Shown: positions 7,976 through 16,172 of the stretch, in pieces
Numbering within the stretch: the stretch's first letter is position 1
Layout of the letters: each line of letters starts with the position of its first letter
NCBI RefSeq assembly: GCF_029893585.1
Contig: NZ_JARXYX010000054.1
Span: forward strand, 1 to 42,307
Origin: Streptomyces sp. LBL
GTDB taxonomy: Bacteria > Actinomycetota > Actinomycetes > Streptomycetales > Streptomycetaceae
DNA: 42,307 nt
Direction: 5' to 3'
Made by a program: the position numbers and the translations under genes
Notes under the pieces: model-generated
Told to the model about the DNA's origin: nothing
Seen by the model: only the letters and a program-made list of their open reading frames with translations
The model's database searches: none

Positions 7976-8626
7976 ATGAACGAGGACGGCATCGCCACCG
8001 GCACCGCCCGCAGACGCAATCCGCGCGGCCAGGGGGACCGGCTTCGCGCGGAGATCCTGGCTGCCGTCGGGCGCCTTCTCGATCAGAAGCTCACCGACAA
8101 CCCGCTCCCGGTTTCCTTCCGGGAGGTCGCACGCGAAGTGGGTATCGCCGCGCAAAGCATGTACCTGCACTTCGCGGACAAGGACGAGCTGGCCCGGGCC
8201 GTCGCGGAGGACGGCTACCGGCGCGTTGTCGAGGCCATGAGAGCCGCCGACACCGACGTAGCGGCGGCCGGAGCCGCCGCCGGCGAGCGCCTGCGTGCCC
8301 AGGCCCATGCGTTCTGCGACTTCGCGCGCGACGAACGCGGTGTCTTCCGCCTCATGTTCGGTCATGACGCGTCAAGTTTCGACGGCCCCGGCCGGTACCA
8401 CCCTGCCCGGCTCCTGTGGCATCAATGGCTGGACGCCATCCATGCCTGCGAAAACGAGGGACGGCACTGGCCGGACGGCGCGGAATACGCCACGATGCTT
8501 CTGTGGTCGGCGCTGTTCGGCCGCTTCGCCCTGTGGTCGTCGACTTTCGCCAGCCACGATCCGCAGGAACTCACCGCCTTCGCCGACCGCGCGGTCGACA
8601 CCGTTCTGCGCAGCGCACAGCGGTAG
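7976..8626 (+). CDS. TetR/AcrR family transcriptional regulator
   Basis: About 216 residues. The N-terminal helix-turn-helix is clear: LRAEILAAVGRLL, then VSFREVAREVGIAAQSMYLHFADKDEL at residues ~17-65. A helical ligand-binding domain with the TetR_C-type WLDAIHACE and LLWSALFGRFALW segments follows. It is in the same direction as the P450 operon but ~190 bases away, so it may be separately transcribed. It is the natural candidate to control the P450 genes. ATG 7976 has GAGG only 3 bases upstream; ATG 7967 is an alternative start three codons earlier. Confidence 0.9.
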   Translation: MNEDGIATGTARRRNPRGQGDRLRAEILAAVGRLLDQKLTDNPLPVSFREVAREVGIAAQSMYLHFADKDELARAVAEDGYRRVVEAMRAADTDVAAAGAAAGERLRAQAHAFCDFARDERGVFRLMFGHDASSFDGPGRYHPARLLWHQWLDAIHACENEGRHWPDGAEYATMLLWSALFGRFALWSSTFASHDPQELTAFADRAVDTVLRSAQR

Positions 8627-9033
8627 GGCTCAGACCGCGTATGCGATGCCCGTGGAGAAGTCGGGCGGCTGAGGGCGTCACGGGTGGCCAACAGCGGAAA
8701 AGGGCGGCCATGGCCATCTCGCAGGCCGAGCTGCGGCAGTGCGGGCAGGTGGGTGAGCGCGGAGAAGTCCCGCAGGGCAGGGCAGTCGGCGAGCCAGACC
8801 GACTTCAGCGAGATTCTTGCGAGGAACCCCAGGCGTTTACGCCTGGGAGGAATCGCATCGTGTGGTGGCGGCGCGGAGCGTCGCAGTGTCCGGGAGTTCG
8901 GGCGCGGAGCGCCCGCAGGGCTGTCCGGCGGAGCCGGGGCAATGTCGAACGTACGGTCGGTGGGTCGCTGGATGGTGGGGCGGGTGTGCGGAAGGCGTCT
9001 GTGTGTGCGGGCGGCTGTTTAGGTTCGGGTGTC
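8627..9033 (+). mobile_element. Gene-poor segment with an IS605-like right-end relic
   Basis: No convincing gene lies here. At 8828-8847 there is a perfect 9-bp hairpin, CCCAGGCGT / ACGCCTGGG with a 2-base loop, embedded in GAGGAAC...AGGAATC. This layout resembles the conserved 3' end of IS200/IS605 elements, where the TnpB guide-RNA scaffold terminates. It lies upstream of the truncated tnpB rather than after it, so it probably marks a different or rearranged element. Confidence 0.4.
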
Positions 9034-9456
9034 ATGAAGCTGGTGGTGCAGGTCAAGCTGTTGCCGACGCCCGTACAGGCGGCGGCGCTTGAGGCGACCC
9101 TGCGCTCCTGTAACGAGGCGGCGTGCTGGGTGTCCGAGGTGGCCTTCGCCAAGGATGTGAAGCGGAACTTCGCGTTGCGTGAGCACACCTACACCGAGGT
9201 CAGGCGGCGGTGGGGGCTGGGCGCGCAGGCCGCTCAGCACACCATCAAGAAGACCTGTGACGCCTACCGCACGCTGGCGGCGAACCTGAAGGCCGGGCAC
9301 CTGGGCAAGCCGTGGTCGAAGCGGTACCGGCGGACGGTGGAGAAGCCGATCACGTTCCGGCCCGAGGGCGCGCAGCCCTATGACGACCGAATGCTGTCCT
9401 GGCAGATCACCGAGCGGACCGTCTCCGTCTGGACCCTGTCCGGATCAGTGCGGTGA
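9034..9456 (+). pseudogene. tnpB: TnpB (IS605 OrfB family), N-terminal fragment
   Basis: 140 codons starting MKLVVQVKLLPT are typical of the TnpB N-terminus, with CNEAACWVSEVAF and HTIKKTCDAYRTL following in the usual spacing. Full-length TnpB proteins are close to 400 residues and carry a RuvC-like nuclease and a zinc ribbon, both missing here. Similarity ends at TVSVWTLSG and the frame then stops at 9454-9456 in low-complexity sequence. TnpB is the RNA-guided nuclease ancestor of Cas12; this copy cannot be active. Confidence 0.85.
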
Positions 9457-9556
9457 TAGGTGCGGCGATCGGCGCGGCGGGCGTGGCGGCGGGCGCGACT
9501 CGGGCTCGGGCTCGGGCTCTATGTGTGAGGGCGTCTACAGCGGGGAGAAAGTGCCT

Positions 9557-9576
9557 GCGTAAACCCGCGTAAACCC
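9557..9576 (+). repeat. Tandem GCGTAAACCC pair
   Basis: GCGTAAACCC occurs twice in direct succession, about 100 bases after the truncated tnpB. The core GCGTAAAC also resembles the loop region of the hairpin at 8828-8847. It may mark the boundary of the decayed insertion. The 9457-9685 stretch holds nothing else obvious apart from the promoter-like sequence before the GntR gene. Confidence 0.4.
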
Positions 9577-9642
9577 TCTCCCGGCCACTTGTCATCACAT
9601 CGAGTGATTCTCTGGCCTTCACTTGCATGGCACAACCTACGG

Positions 9643-9669
9643 TTGCCAGGCTGTTGCTGTCTGTACAAT
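9643..9669 (+). promoter_or_regulatory. Candidate promoter for the GntR gene
   Basis: TTGCCA (9643-9648) and TACAAT (9664-9669) are good hexamers but with a short 15-base spacer. The -10 is only 16 bases before the GTG at 9686, so the leader would be very short. GntR regulators often bind their own promoter, so this site may also be an operator. Confidence 0.3.
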
Positions 9670-9685
9670 CTGATGGGAGCGGCCA

Positions 9686-10438
9686 GTGACATTCGGTGAG
9701 CAGCCGGCGTACCTGCGCGTCGCGGGTGATCTCCGCAAGAAGATCACCGACGGTTCGCTGCCACCGCACACCCGTCTCCCGTCCCAGGCCAGAATCCGCC
9801 AGGAGTACGGCGTCTCGGACACCGTCGCGCTGGAGGCGCGCAAGGTGCTGATGGCCGAGGGGCTGGTCGAGGGCCGCTCCGGTTCCGGTACGTATGTGCG
9901 CGAGCGCCCCGTGCCCCGTCGTATCGCCCGCTCCGGATACCGCCCGGCCAACGGCGTCACCCCCTTCCGGCAGGAGCAGGCCGACGGGGAGGCGCGCGGC
10001 ACCTGGGAGTCCAGCAGCGAGCAGGTCGAGGCGGGCGCCGCCGTCGCCGAGCGGCTCGCCCTGCGGCCCGGCGACCGGGTGATGCGTACGGAGTACGTCT
10101 TCCGGGAGGCCGGCGAGGCGATGATGCTCTCCACCTCCTGGGAGCCGCTCGCCGTCACCGGGCGCACGCCGGTGATGCTGCCCGAGGAGGGACCCCTCGG
10201 CGGCATGGGCGTGGTCGAGCGCATGGCCGCCATCGATGTCGTCGTGGACAACGTCACCGAGGAGGTCGGTGCCCGCCCCGGCCTCGCGGAGGAACTGCTG
10301 GACCTCGGCGGGGTTCCCGGCCATGTCGTCCTGGTCGTCCAGCGCACGTACTACGCCTCGGGCCGCCCGGTGGAGACTGCCGACCTGGTGATCCCGGCCG
10401 ACCGCTACCAGGTCGCCTACCATCTGCCGGTGAAGTAG
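9686..10438 (+). CDS. GntR family regulator with UTRA domain (HutC/FarR type)
   Basis: A 250-residue protein. Residues ~5-75 are the winged helix of GntR (AYLRVAGDLRKKITDGSLPPHTRLPS..., then VSDTVALEARKVL and GRSGSGTYV). Residues ~95-245 are a UTRA effector domain, ending AYHLPVK. The start is GTG 9686 with GGGAG about 7 bases upstream. Similar proteins sit upstream of the SPOR-like and Nudix genes in many streptomycetes as far as I recall, but the effector is unknown. Probably a local repressor. Confidence 0.93.
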   Translation: MTFGEQPAYLRVAGDLRKKITDGSLPPHTRLPSQARIRQEYGVSDTVALEARKVLMAEGLVEGRSGSGTYVRERPVPRRIARSGYRPANGVTPFRQEQADGEARGTWESSSEQVEAGAAVAERLALRPGDRVMRTEYVFREAGEAMMLSTSWEPLAVTGRTPVMLPEEGPLGGMGVVERMAAIDVVVDNVTEEVGARPGLAEELLDLGGVPGHVVLVVQRTYYASGRPVETADLVIPADRYQVAYHLPVK

Positions 10439-10798
10439 CACGCCCAGGAAGTGACGTGGCGCACGTTTCCCGGGGAGCGGCGCACGCCCTCCTGGCAGTT
10501 ACCCCCGGTGAGCACCCAACCGGGGCCGCTCCACACGGCGTTGGTATCCAGCCGTTCTCGCAGGTCGGCGTGCGCGTGTGCGGGGTGCCGCCGACCGGAG
10601 AAACCGAGCGGGACCAGGGGCGCTTTCGGTGATGTGCGCCCCCCGGGGCAGCGGTCCGTCCTGGCTGGTTGCGTACCTCTTTGTGAAATTCCGTGTTCGC
10701 TGCGTAAAGGTTGGGCGTAGGCTCGGGCATATGCGGATTGCGGTTTCTCTATCGGGTGGGGCGCGGAGCAGGCCGCGGACGGGTAGTGGAGGGGCGCG
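10439..10798. other. Intergenic region, possible promoter at 10681-10710
   Basis: About 360 bases without a convincing gene. The only suggestive element is TTGTGA (10681-10686), 18 bases before TAAAGG (10705-10710), which could drive the SPOR-like gene. The minus-strand open frames here have atypical codon use. Confidence 0.3.
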
Positions 10799-10990
10799 AT
10801 GAACGACAGCACGATCACTCTTCCCTGGCTCGTCATACGACAGGACGACGGCGGCAACCGGTACCGCGTGGGCAGGTACGCGACCCGGGCCGAGGCCCAG
10901 AAGATCGCGGACAGTCTCGACGGTCGCGGCCACCGGCAGCTCTACTGGGTCGAGCGCATCGGCCCGAACGGAACGAGTTCGGCGGACTGA
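10799..10990 (+). CDS. SPOR-domain-like small protein
   Basis: A 63-residue protein (starting MNDSTITLPWLVIRQDD) of a kind common in Streptomyces and usually annotated as SPOR domain-containing. The YRVGRYATRAEAQKIADSL segment followed by YWVERI fits the strand-helix-strand of a short SPOR repeat, a fold that elsewhere binds denuded peptidoglycan. No signal peptide or membrane helix is seen, so a cell-wall role is doubtful. GGAGGGG stands a few bases before ATG 10799. Confidence 0.8.
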   Translation: MNDSTITLPWLVIRQDDGGNRYRVGRYATRAEAQKIADSLDGRGHRQLYWVERIGPNGTSSAD

Positions 10991-11000
10991 TCCAGCCCGT

Positions 11001-11040
11001 GCCCGCCCCTGCCGGTCGATGCCCGCCCCTGCCGGTCGAT
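11001..11040 (+). repeat. Two perfect 20-bp tandem copies
   Basis: The 20-bp unit beginning GCCCGCCCCTGCC is present twice without change (11001-11020 and 11021-11040), in the 83-base gap between the SPOR-like and Nudix genes. Probably a slippage product. Confidence 0.9.
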
Positions 11041-11073
11041 GCCGGCCCGCCCGGCTCCCGTAGGCTCCGGCGC

Positions 11074-11481
11074 ATGACGGAACGGATCGTGGTGGCGGCC
11101 GCCCTCTTCGACGGTGACCGCCTTCTCGCCGCGCGCCGCAGCGCGCCGCCCGCACTGGCCGGGCGCTGGGAGCTGCCCGGTGGCAAGGTCGAGCAGGACG
11201 AGAGCCCCGAGGCCGCCCTCGTGCGCGAACTGCGCGAGGAACTCGGCATCACGGCCGAGGCCGTCGCCCGCGTACCGGGCCAGTGGGTCCTGAAGGCGCC
11301 GTACGTCCTCCAGGTGTGGACCGCGCGCCTGCTCCCCGGCTCGGGCGACCCCGAGCCCCTCCAGGACCACGACACGTTGCGCTGGCTCGCCCCGGACGAA
11401 CTGTGGGACGTGGACTGGCTGGACCAGGACGTGCCCGCCGTGCGCGCGACACTCGCGCTCCTCGACAGCGACGCGCGCTGA
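11074..11481 (+). CDS. MutT-type Nudix hydrolase
   Basis: A 135-residue Nudix protein. The box GX5EX7REUXEEXGU is complete: G-KVEQD-E-SPEAALV-RELREELG, residues ~32-54. Length and the PPALAGRWELPGG segment fit the MutT/8-oxo-dGTPase subgroup, which cleans oxidised nucleotides, though other (deoxy)nucleoside triphosphates are possible. ATG 11074 is chosen because it opens the conserved MTERIVVAAA N-terminus; the longer frame from 10711 runs through repeats and the SPOR-like gene. Confidence 0.9.
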   Translation: MTERIVVAAALFDGDRLLAARRSAPPALAGRWELPGGKVEQDESPEAALVRELREELGITAEAVARVPGQWVLKAPYVLQVWTARLLPGSGDPEPLQDHDTLRWLAPDELWDVDWLDQDVPAVRATLALLDSDAR

Positions 11482-11695
11482 ACCACCCGTACACCGTGGC
11501 GGTGGCGCGCTGATCGCTCGTACGCCGTGGCAGTGGCGCGCTGATCGCTCGTACGCCGTGGCAGTGGCGCGCTGATCGCCCGTGGACGGTGACGGCGGCG
11601 CGCTGATCGCCTGTAGGTGGTGAGTGTGGCGCGCTGATCCCTCCTGTGTCGTACGCCGCGCGAGAGCGACGCGCGGTGCACCACCCGTACGCCGT
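11467..11695 (+). repeat. 31-bp tandem repeat array flanked by a 31-bp direct repeat
   Basis: An 11-base core, GCGCGCTGATC, recurs at 11505, 11536, 11567, 11598 and 11629, exactly 31 bases apart each time. The rest of each unit (for example CGTACGCCGTGGCAGTGG) decays from left to right. The array is bracketed by a 31-base direct repeat (11467-11497, which includes the Nudix stop codon, and 11665-11695), 28 of 31 identical. It fills the intergenic space between the Nudix and ATPase genes. No spacers of unique sequence alternate with the core, so this is not CRISPR. Function unknown. Confidence 0.9.
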
Positions 11696-11745
11696 TTGCG
11701 GCACAGTGTGACGGTGTGGGCGGTACTGCTCCCGCAATATCGGGT

Positions 11746-12207
11746 ATGTGCCCATTAAGCCCACGAAAACGGATATGGGTGATCTGGTTGGCCCGGGATG
11801 TGATCGGCGTGATCGACATCGAAGACGACCGCGCCGAGTGGACCTTCCCCGCGGCACCGGACGCCGTGCGCGCGGCCCGTGCAGCCGTCCGCGGCCGGCT
11901 GCGGGCGTGGGACCTCGACAGCCTCTCCGACCTGGCTGCCTTGCTGGTCAGCGAACTGGTCACCAACTCCCTGCGGTACGCCACCGGCCCCATCGGCGTA
12001 CGACTGGTGCGCTCCCCGCACCTCGACGGCGTGCTGCTGGTGGAGGTCTCCGACCCGCTCCCGGACCCGCCCCGCGCGCGCGTCGCCGGCCCCGACGACG
12101 AGAGCGGCCGGGGCCTGCAACTGGTCGCCCACGCCTCGGAGCGCTGGGGCACCCGGCCCGGCGGCGAGGGCAAGACGGTCTGGTTCGAACTCGCCCTGCC
12201 GGAGTGA
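11746..12207 (+). CDS. RsbW-like ATP-binding protein (anti-sigma kinase type)
   Basis: About 153 residues containing a GHKL ATPase domain of the HATPase_c_2 kind. The N box is ELVTNSLRYA, the G1-like region is VSDPLPDPP, and GRGLQLVA plus GKTVWFELALP close the fold. Such stand-alone kinases bind and phosphorylate anti-anti-sigma partners or hold sigma factors. Its C-terminal motifs are almost the same as those at the end of the next gene (12459-15083), a multi-domain PP2C phosphatase, which suggests a shared partner. ATG 11746 is the best in-frame start, but no strong ribosome binding site is visible; GTG 11716 is an alternative. Confidence 0.85.
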   Translation: MCPLSPRKRIWVIWLARDVIGVIDIEDDRAEWTFPAAPDAVRAARAAVRGRLRAWDLDSLSDLAALLVSELVTNSLRYATGPIGVRLVRSPHLDGVLLVEVSDPLPDPPRARVAGPDDESGRGLQLVAHASERWGTRPGGEGKTVWFELALPE

Positions 12208-12458
12208 TCCAGGGGTGTACGGCCGAGCCCCGCTGCCGACGGACCGGTGCGGGCCGGTGACAGTTGTCGAAGTATGTGGTTCGACGACGTGTCCGCTGGT
12301 TAGAAGACTGGAAGTGTTGTCGCAGACCGGACCGAAAACCGTCGGGAACGTGCTGTGATCGTGAACACCGTGTTGTGCGGCGCCGTAGTGCTGGATACTG
12401 CGGGCAGCCGCCGCCGGTGACCGGTGCCGGACGCGGTGAGCTGGAGGGGACGGTTCGC

Positions 12459-15083
12459 GTGAGCGGGATACCAGCGAAGGCCACGGAGTCCGAGGACCCG
12501 TCGGAGGGCGCGGGGGTCGGGGCTATGGCTGACGCCGTGGCGGAGACCGAGGCGGCCGAGGCGCCGCTCGGTGACGCCATGTGGCAGAGCAATCCGCCCG
12601 GCTCCATGTACGACTACATCAAGGTGGCGTCGTTCTCCATCGGCCCCGACGGGCTGGTCGACCAGTGGAGCCTGCGCGCCGAGCAGCTCCTCGGCATCCC
12701 GGCCGGGCGGGCCGTCGGCAGGGACCCCATCGAGGCGTTCATCGACCCCGACCTGCGCGAGCAGGGCCGGCGCAAGATGACCGAGATCCTCGACGGCCGG
12801 GAGTGGACCGGCGTGGTGCCCTTCCGGGTGCCGGGCGCGGAGCCCGGGGACGTGGGTGGACAGGGTCTCGTCGAGGTCTATGTCATGCCGACGCGTACCG
12901 AGGACGGCGAGAAGGCTGCCGTCTGCATCGTCGTCGACGTGCGCACTCTGCGCAGCATCGAGACCGACCTTGCCGCTTCGCAGTCTATTTTCGGCCAATC
13001 TCCGTTCGGTTTCCTGCTCATCGACACCGATCTGCGGGTGCGTCGCGCCAACCAGCAGTTCGCCAACACCTTCGGCGGCACCCCTGACGACCACCGCGGC
13101 AAGGGCGTGGCCGACTACCTGCAGCGCTCCGAGGCCGAGCGGGTCGCCGCGACCCTGCGGCTGGTGCTGGAGACCGGCAACTCCATCACGGACCTGCACG
13201 TCACGGGATTCCTGCCGGGCTCCGACGAGCGCCGCCACTGGTCCATCAACCTCTACCGCGTGCACAGCGGTTCGGGTCGGCCCATCGGTATCGCCTGGCT
13301 CGGACTGGACATCACCGACCGCCGCGCCGCCGCCCGTGAGGCCGCCGCCGCGCGGCGCAATCTCGCCCTGCTGAACGACGCCGGGGCCCGCATAGGGAAC
13401 TCCCTCGACCTGGAGACCACCGCGCGTGAACTCCTCGACGTCGTCGTCCCCGGCTTCTGCGACCTCGCCACGGTCGACCTGTACCAAGGGCTGCTGGCCG
13501 GCGACGAGACCCCGCCCGGGCTCGCCGACGGCAGCGCGGAGCTGCGCCGGGTCGCCTTCGCCAGCGCGGTCTCCGACGGGCCCTTCGCCGGGTCCGGAAA
13601 GTCCGTCGAGGTCGGCGCGGTCCACCACTACCCGTTCAGCTCGCCCTGCGCGAACGCCCTGCGCACCGCCCGTCCGCAGCGCATCCCCGCCGAGGAGGGC
13701 GGCCTCGTCCAGTCCACGCTCGCCGTACCGATGGTCGCCCACGACACCGTGGTGGGCCTCGCCCAGTTCGCACGGACCAAGGGCAGCGAGCCGTTCGGCG
13801 ACCGGGACCGGGAGCTGGCGGTCGAACTGGCGGCACGCGCGGCCGTCTGTATCGACAACGCGCGGCTGTACCGGCGCGAGCACGAGCGGGCGTTGATGCT
13901 GCAGCGGTCCCTGCTGCCGCCCGGGGACCCGGTGGCCTCCGGCCTCGACATCGCCTGCCGCTACCTGCCCGGCAACTCCTCCGCCGACCGGCCCAGCGAG
14001 GTCGGCGGCGACTGGTTCGACGTCATAGAACTGCCCGGCCACCGCACGGCGCTGGTGGTGGGCGACGTGATGGGCCGCGGGCTGCGCGCGGCGGTCGCGA
14101 TGGGGGAACTCCGCTCGGCCGTCCGCACTCTGGCCCTGCTGGACCTCGAACCGGCCGAGGTGCTCTCCGCGCTGGACGAGATCGCGCGCGGCCTGGGCGC
14201 TCCCGGTGGCGTCCAGCAGGCCACCCGCGCCGCCCGCCGCCCCCGCGAGGCCGACCTGTCCGAGGTGTACCTCGCCACCTGCGTCTACGCGGTCTACGAC
14301 TCGGTCACGCGCAGGTGCACCTTCGCCAACGCGGGCCATCTGCCGCCGGTGCTGGTCGAACCCGGCGAAGCGGCCCTGATGCTCGACGTCCCGCCGGGCA
14401 TGCCGCTCGGCGTCGGCGGGGAACCCTTCGAGGAGGTCGAGGTCGATCTTCCCGAGGGCGCCCTGCTCGCGCTCTACACGGATGGCTTGGTCGAAAGCCG
14501 TGACCATCCCCTCGACGAGGGGCTTCAGGCGTTCGTCGGCGCGCTCACCGACCCCTCCGCACCCCTGGAGGACGTCTGCGACCACCTCCTCACCACCCTC
14601 GACACCCACCACGGCGAGGACGACATCGCCCTTCTGCTGGCCCGCGTCCAGGGCCTGCCCGCCGACTCGGTCGGCGACTGGACCCTGCCGCGCGAGCCAC
14701 GCAGTGTGGGCCGGGCACGGGAGTACGCCCGCGGCCAGCTCCAGTCGTGGGACCTTCAAGCCCTCGTCGACACGACGGAGTTGCTGGTCAGCGAGCTGGT
14801 GACGAATGCCCTGCGGTACGGCGAAGGCGAGATCAGGCTCCGCCTCCTCCTGGACCAGACCCTGGTGTGCGAGGTCTGGGACTCCGGCCTGGTCCAGCCC
14901 CGCCGCCGCCGCGCCCGCGACACCGACGAGGGCGGCCGGGGCCTGCAACTGGTCGGGCTGCTGAGCGCGTCCTGGGGCTCCCGCCGGACGCCTCGCGGCA
15001 AGACGGTGTGGTTCGAACTGGCGTTGCCGGACGGGGAGAACGGGGTGGCGGATCCGGCGGAGGCGTTGTTGAGTCTGTTCTGA
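12459..15083 (+). CDS. PAS-PAS-GAF-SpoIIE phosphatase-HATPase regulator
   Basis: An 874-residue cytoplasmic multidomain protein. Domains in order: PAS (~45-150), a second PAS (~165-285), GAF (~300-470, FCDLATVDLYQ to ARAAVCIDNARLY), PP2C-type SpoIIE phosphatase (~490-725, with GGDWFDVIELPGHRTALVVGD split by metal-binding acids, then LYTDGLVESRD), and a C-terminal RsbW-like ATPase (~745-870, ELVTNALRYG and GRGLQLVG). Such proteins both dephosphorylate and phosphorylate an anti-anti-sigma factor in response to signals sensed by PAS/GAF. No membrane segments are seen. The start is GTG 12459 after GGAGGGG (12443-12449). The downstream hairpin at 15117 ends the unit. Confidence 0.93.
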   Translation: MSGIPAKATESEDPSEGAGVGAMADAVAETEAAEAPLGDAMWQSNPPGSMYDYIKVASFSIGPDGLVDQWSLRAEQLLGIPAGRAVGRDPIEAFIDPDLREQGRRKMTEILDGREWTGVVPFRVPGAEPGDVGGQGLVEVYVMPTRTEDGEKAAVCIVVDVRTLRSIETDLAASQSIFGQSPFGFLLIDTDLRVRRANQQFANTFGGTPDDHRGKGVADYLQRSEAERVAATLRLVLETGNSITDLHVTGFLPGSDERRHWSINLYRVHSGSGRPIGIAWLGLDITDRRAAAREAAAARRNLALLNDAGARIGNSLDLETTARELLDVVVPGFCDLATVDLYQGLLAGDETPPGLADGSAELRRVAFASAVSDGPFAGSGKSVEVGAVHHYPFSSPCANALRTARPQRIPAEEGGLVQSTLAVPMVAHDTVVGLAQFARTKGSEPFGDRDRELAVELAARAAVCIDNARLYRREHERALMLQRSLLPPGDPVASGLDIACRYLPGNSSADRPSEVGGDWFDVIELPGHRTALVVGDVMGRGLRAAVAMGELRSAVRTLALLDLEPAEVLSALDEIARGLGAPGGVQQATRAARRPREADLSEVYLATCVYAVYDSVTRRCTFANAGHLPPVLVEPGEAALMLDVPPGMPLGVGGEPFEEVEVDLPEGALLALYTDGLVESRDHPLDEGLQAFVGALTDPSAPLEDVCDHLLTTLDTHHGEDDIALLLARVQGLPADSVGDWTLPREPRSVGRAREYARGQLQSWDLQALVDTTELLVSELVTNALRYGEGEIRLRLLLDQTLVCEVWDSGLVQPRRRRARDTDEGGRGLQLVGLLSASWGSRRTPRGKTVWFELALPDGENGVADPAEALLSLF

Positions 15084-15116
15084 CACGCTGCATCTCAATG
15101 AGCGGCATCGACTTGG

Positions 15117-15155
15117 CCGTCATGGCCCCGGCTCGCAGAGCCGCGGCCATGACGG
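15117..15155. terminator. Strong bidirectional hairpin terminator
   Basis: An outer perfect 11-bp stem, CCGTCATGGCC / GGCCATGACGG, encloses an inner CGGCT / AGCCG stem separated by a C-C mismatch. It lies between convergent genes (ends at 15083 and 15190), the expected place for a shared terminator. Confidence 0.85.
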
Positions 15156-15189
15156 AGACGACATGCCCGTGGGGCAGACCGAGCCGGCG

Positions 15190-15678
15190 TCACCACGTCA
15201 GGGTCAGCGAACCTCCGACCGGCAGTGTGTGCCAGCGGTCGGCGTACTCGTCGAACCGGGACACGATCCGGTCGATCACCGGGGGGATCTCCGCCGTCGT
15301 CACATACGCCGGCAGCTCCCGCGCGTGGCCGTGCCGCACCTCCCACACGGGTACGGCGATGCCCGCCAACTCCTCCGACCTGGCCATGTCGGACTCCGCC
15401 TGGGGAGACGACTTCACCCGCTTCGACTTGCGACGCCGGGCGGCCTTGGCGCGCTCCGCCGGGTCCGCGGGCCAGAACAGGCCGTTGTCACCTGCGGCCA
15501 GCCGCCCGTAGACCCCGAGCCTGATGCCCGCCTCCGCCTCGACGAGGAAGTGCACCAGGTCGTGCGGGAGATACGGATGCCCACCGGGCCCGTTCCGCGG
15601 GGCGAGCGCGGCACCGGTCTCGCGGTGCACGGCGATGTCGTAGCTCGTACCGGGACCTTTGGTGAAGACGATGCGCAT
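15190..15678 (-). CDS. Conserved hypothetical protein
   Basis: A 162-residue protein beginning MRIVFTKGPGTSYDIAVHR. It resembles a small actinobacterial family often seen as single genes, with the shared segment LPHDLVHFLVEAEAGIRLG and a basic middle stretch (RAKAARRRKSKRVK). No catalytic motif, signal peptide or membrane helix is visible. The start is uncertain: ATG 15678 gives the usual N-terminus; GTG 15687 adds three residues. It converges with the PP2C gene and seems monocistronic. Confidence 0.75.
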   Translation of the reverse strand: MRIVFTKGPGTSYDIAVHRETGAALAPRNGPGGHPYLPHDLVHFLVEAEAGIRLGVYGRLAAGDNGLFWPADPAERAKAARRRKSKRVKSSPQAESDMARSEELAGIAVPVWEVRHGHARELPAYVTTAEIPPVIDRIVSRFDEYADRWHTLPVGGSLTLTW

Positions 15679-15879
15679 GCCCGGCACGGTAAAGGACGGT
15701 CACGGCCGCACGCAGCTGGTTTTCCGGCGCGGAGCCGGCACGGCACCTGGGTTGCGGCAGTCGGCACGCCACCCCGGTCGTGGCAGTCGCGGTGCCTCAG
15801 GAGAGACGCCCACCGCCGTGCTTCCGGCCGAGGCGGTGGTGGTGCGGTGCAACGGGGGCGCCGGCGGGGAGGCGCTGAT
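15679..15879. other. Intergenic stretch without a clear gene
   Basis: This stretch leads into a decayed immunity-gene fragment (15880-16097). Open frames on both strands have no recognisable similarity. Part of it may be the eroded 5' portion of the same pseudogene. Confidence 0.4.
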
Positions 15880-16097
15880 GTGGGAGGGCTCTCTCGGGGT
15901 GGATCGGAAGCCCTCGCGGAGCACGACGGGTACTGGAGCGCATCCCCGGCACCACGTGCCCGGGTAGCCCTCGGGCCACTCGCGATGGCGGCCCTGCCTA
16001 CGACCACGAGTTCCCTGTCGCTCCGCCACACGCTCCGCAACAGCAGTATCCGCCCACGTATCTGCTCGACGGCAGCCGGATCGAGGACATCCCCTGA
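15880..16097 (+). pseudogene. Imm49-like immunity gene, decayed 3' fragment
   Basis: On the plus strand, opposite to the other copies, the frame reads EALAEHDGYWSASPAPR, then VALGPLAMAAL. A one-base frame change near 15988 leads into AYDHEFPV and finally YLLDGSRIEDIP before TGA 16095-16097. These pieces line up in order with the C-terminal third of the intact Imm49 proteins (for example LTWHKEYWTAN, then VALGPLAIACMAYD, then the YIPRALL tail). The 5' two-thirds is missing or unrecognisable. It is an isolated relic about 2 kb from the rest of the immunity array. Confidence 0.7.
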
Positions 16098-16172
16098 CGA
16101 GAACGACCCGCGGCCGTTGGACCGGCGGCCGGAGTCCGCGGCCGTTGGACCGGCGGTCGTGACGGGAGTGGG

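Noticed and set aside
8684..9022. 112-codon plus-strand frame before the tnpB fragment
   Set aside because: Low-complexity basic sequence overlapping the IS-end relic, with no family similarity.
11485..11640. 31-bp repeats considered as a CRISPR array
   Set aside because: The repeats are directly adjacent with no unique spacers, the conserved core is only 11 bases and no cas genes are near.
12300..15098. 932-codon minus-strand open frame opposite the PAS-GAF-PP2C gene
   Set aside because: Shadow of a well-supported gene; no motif or start signal.
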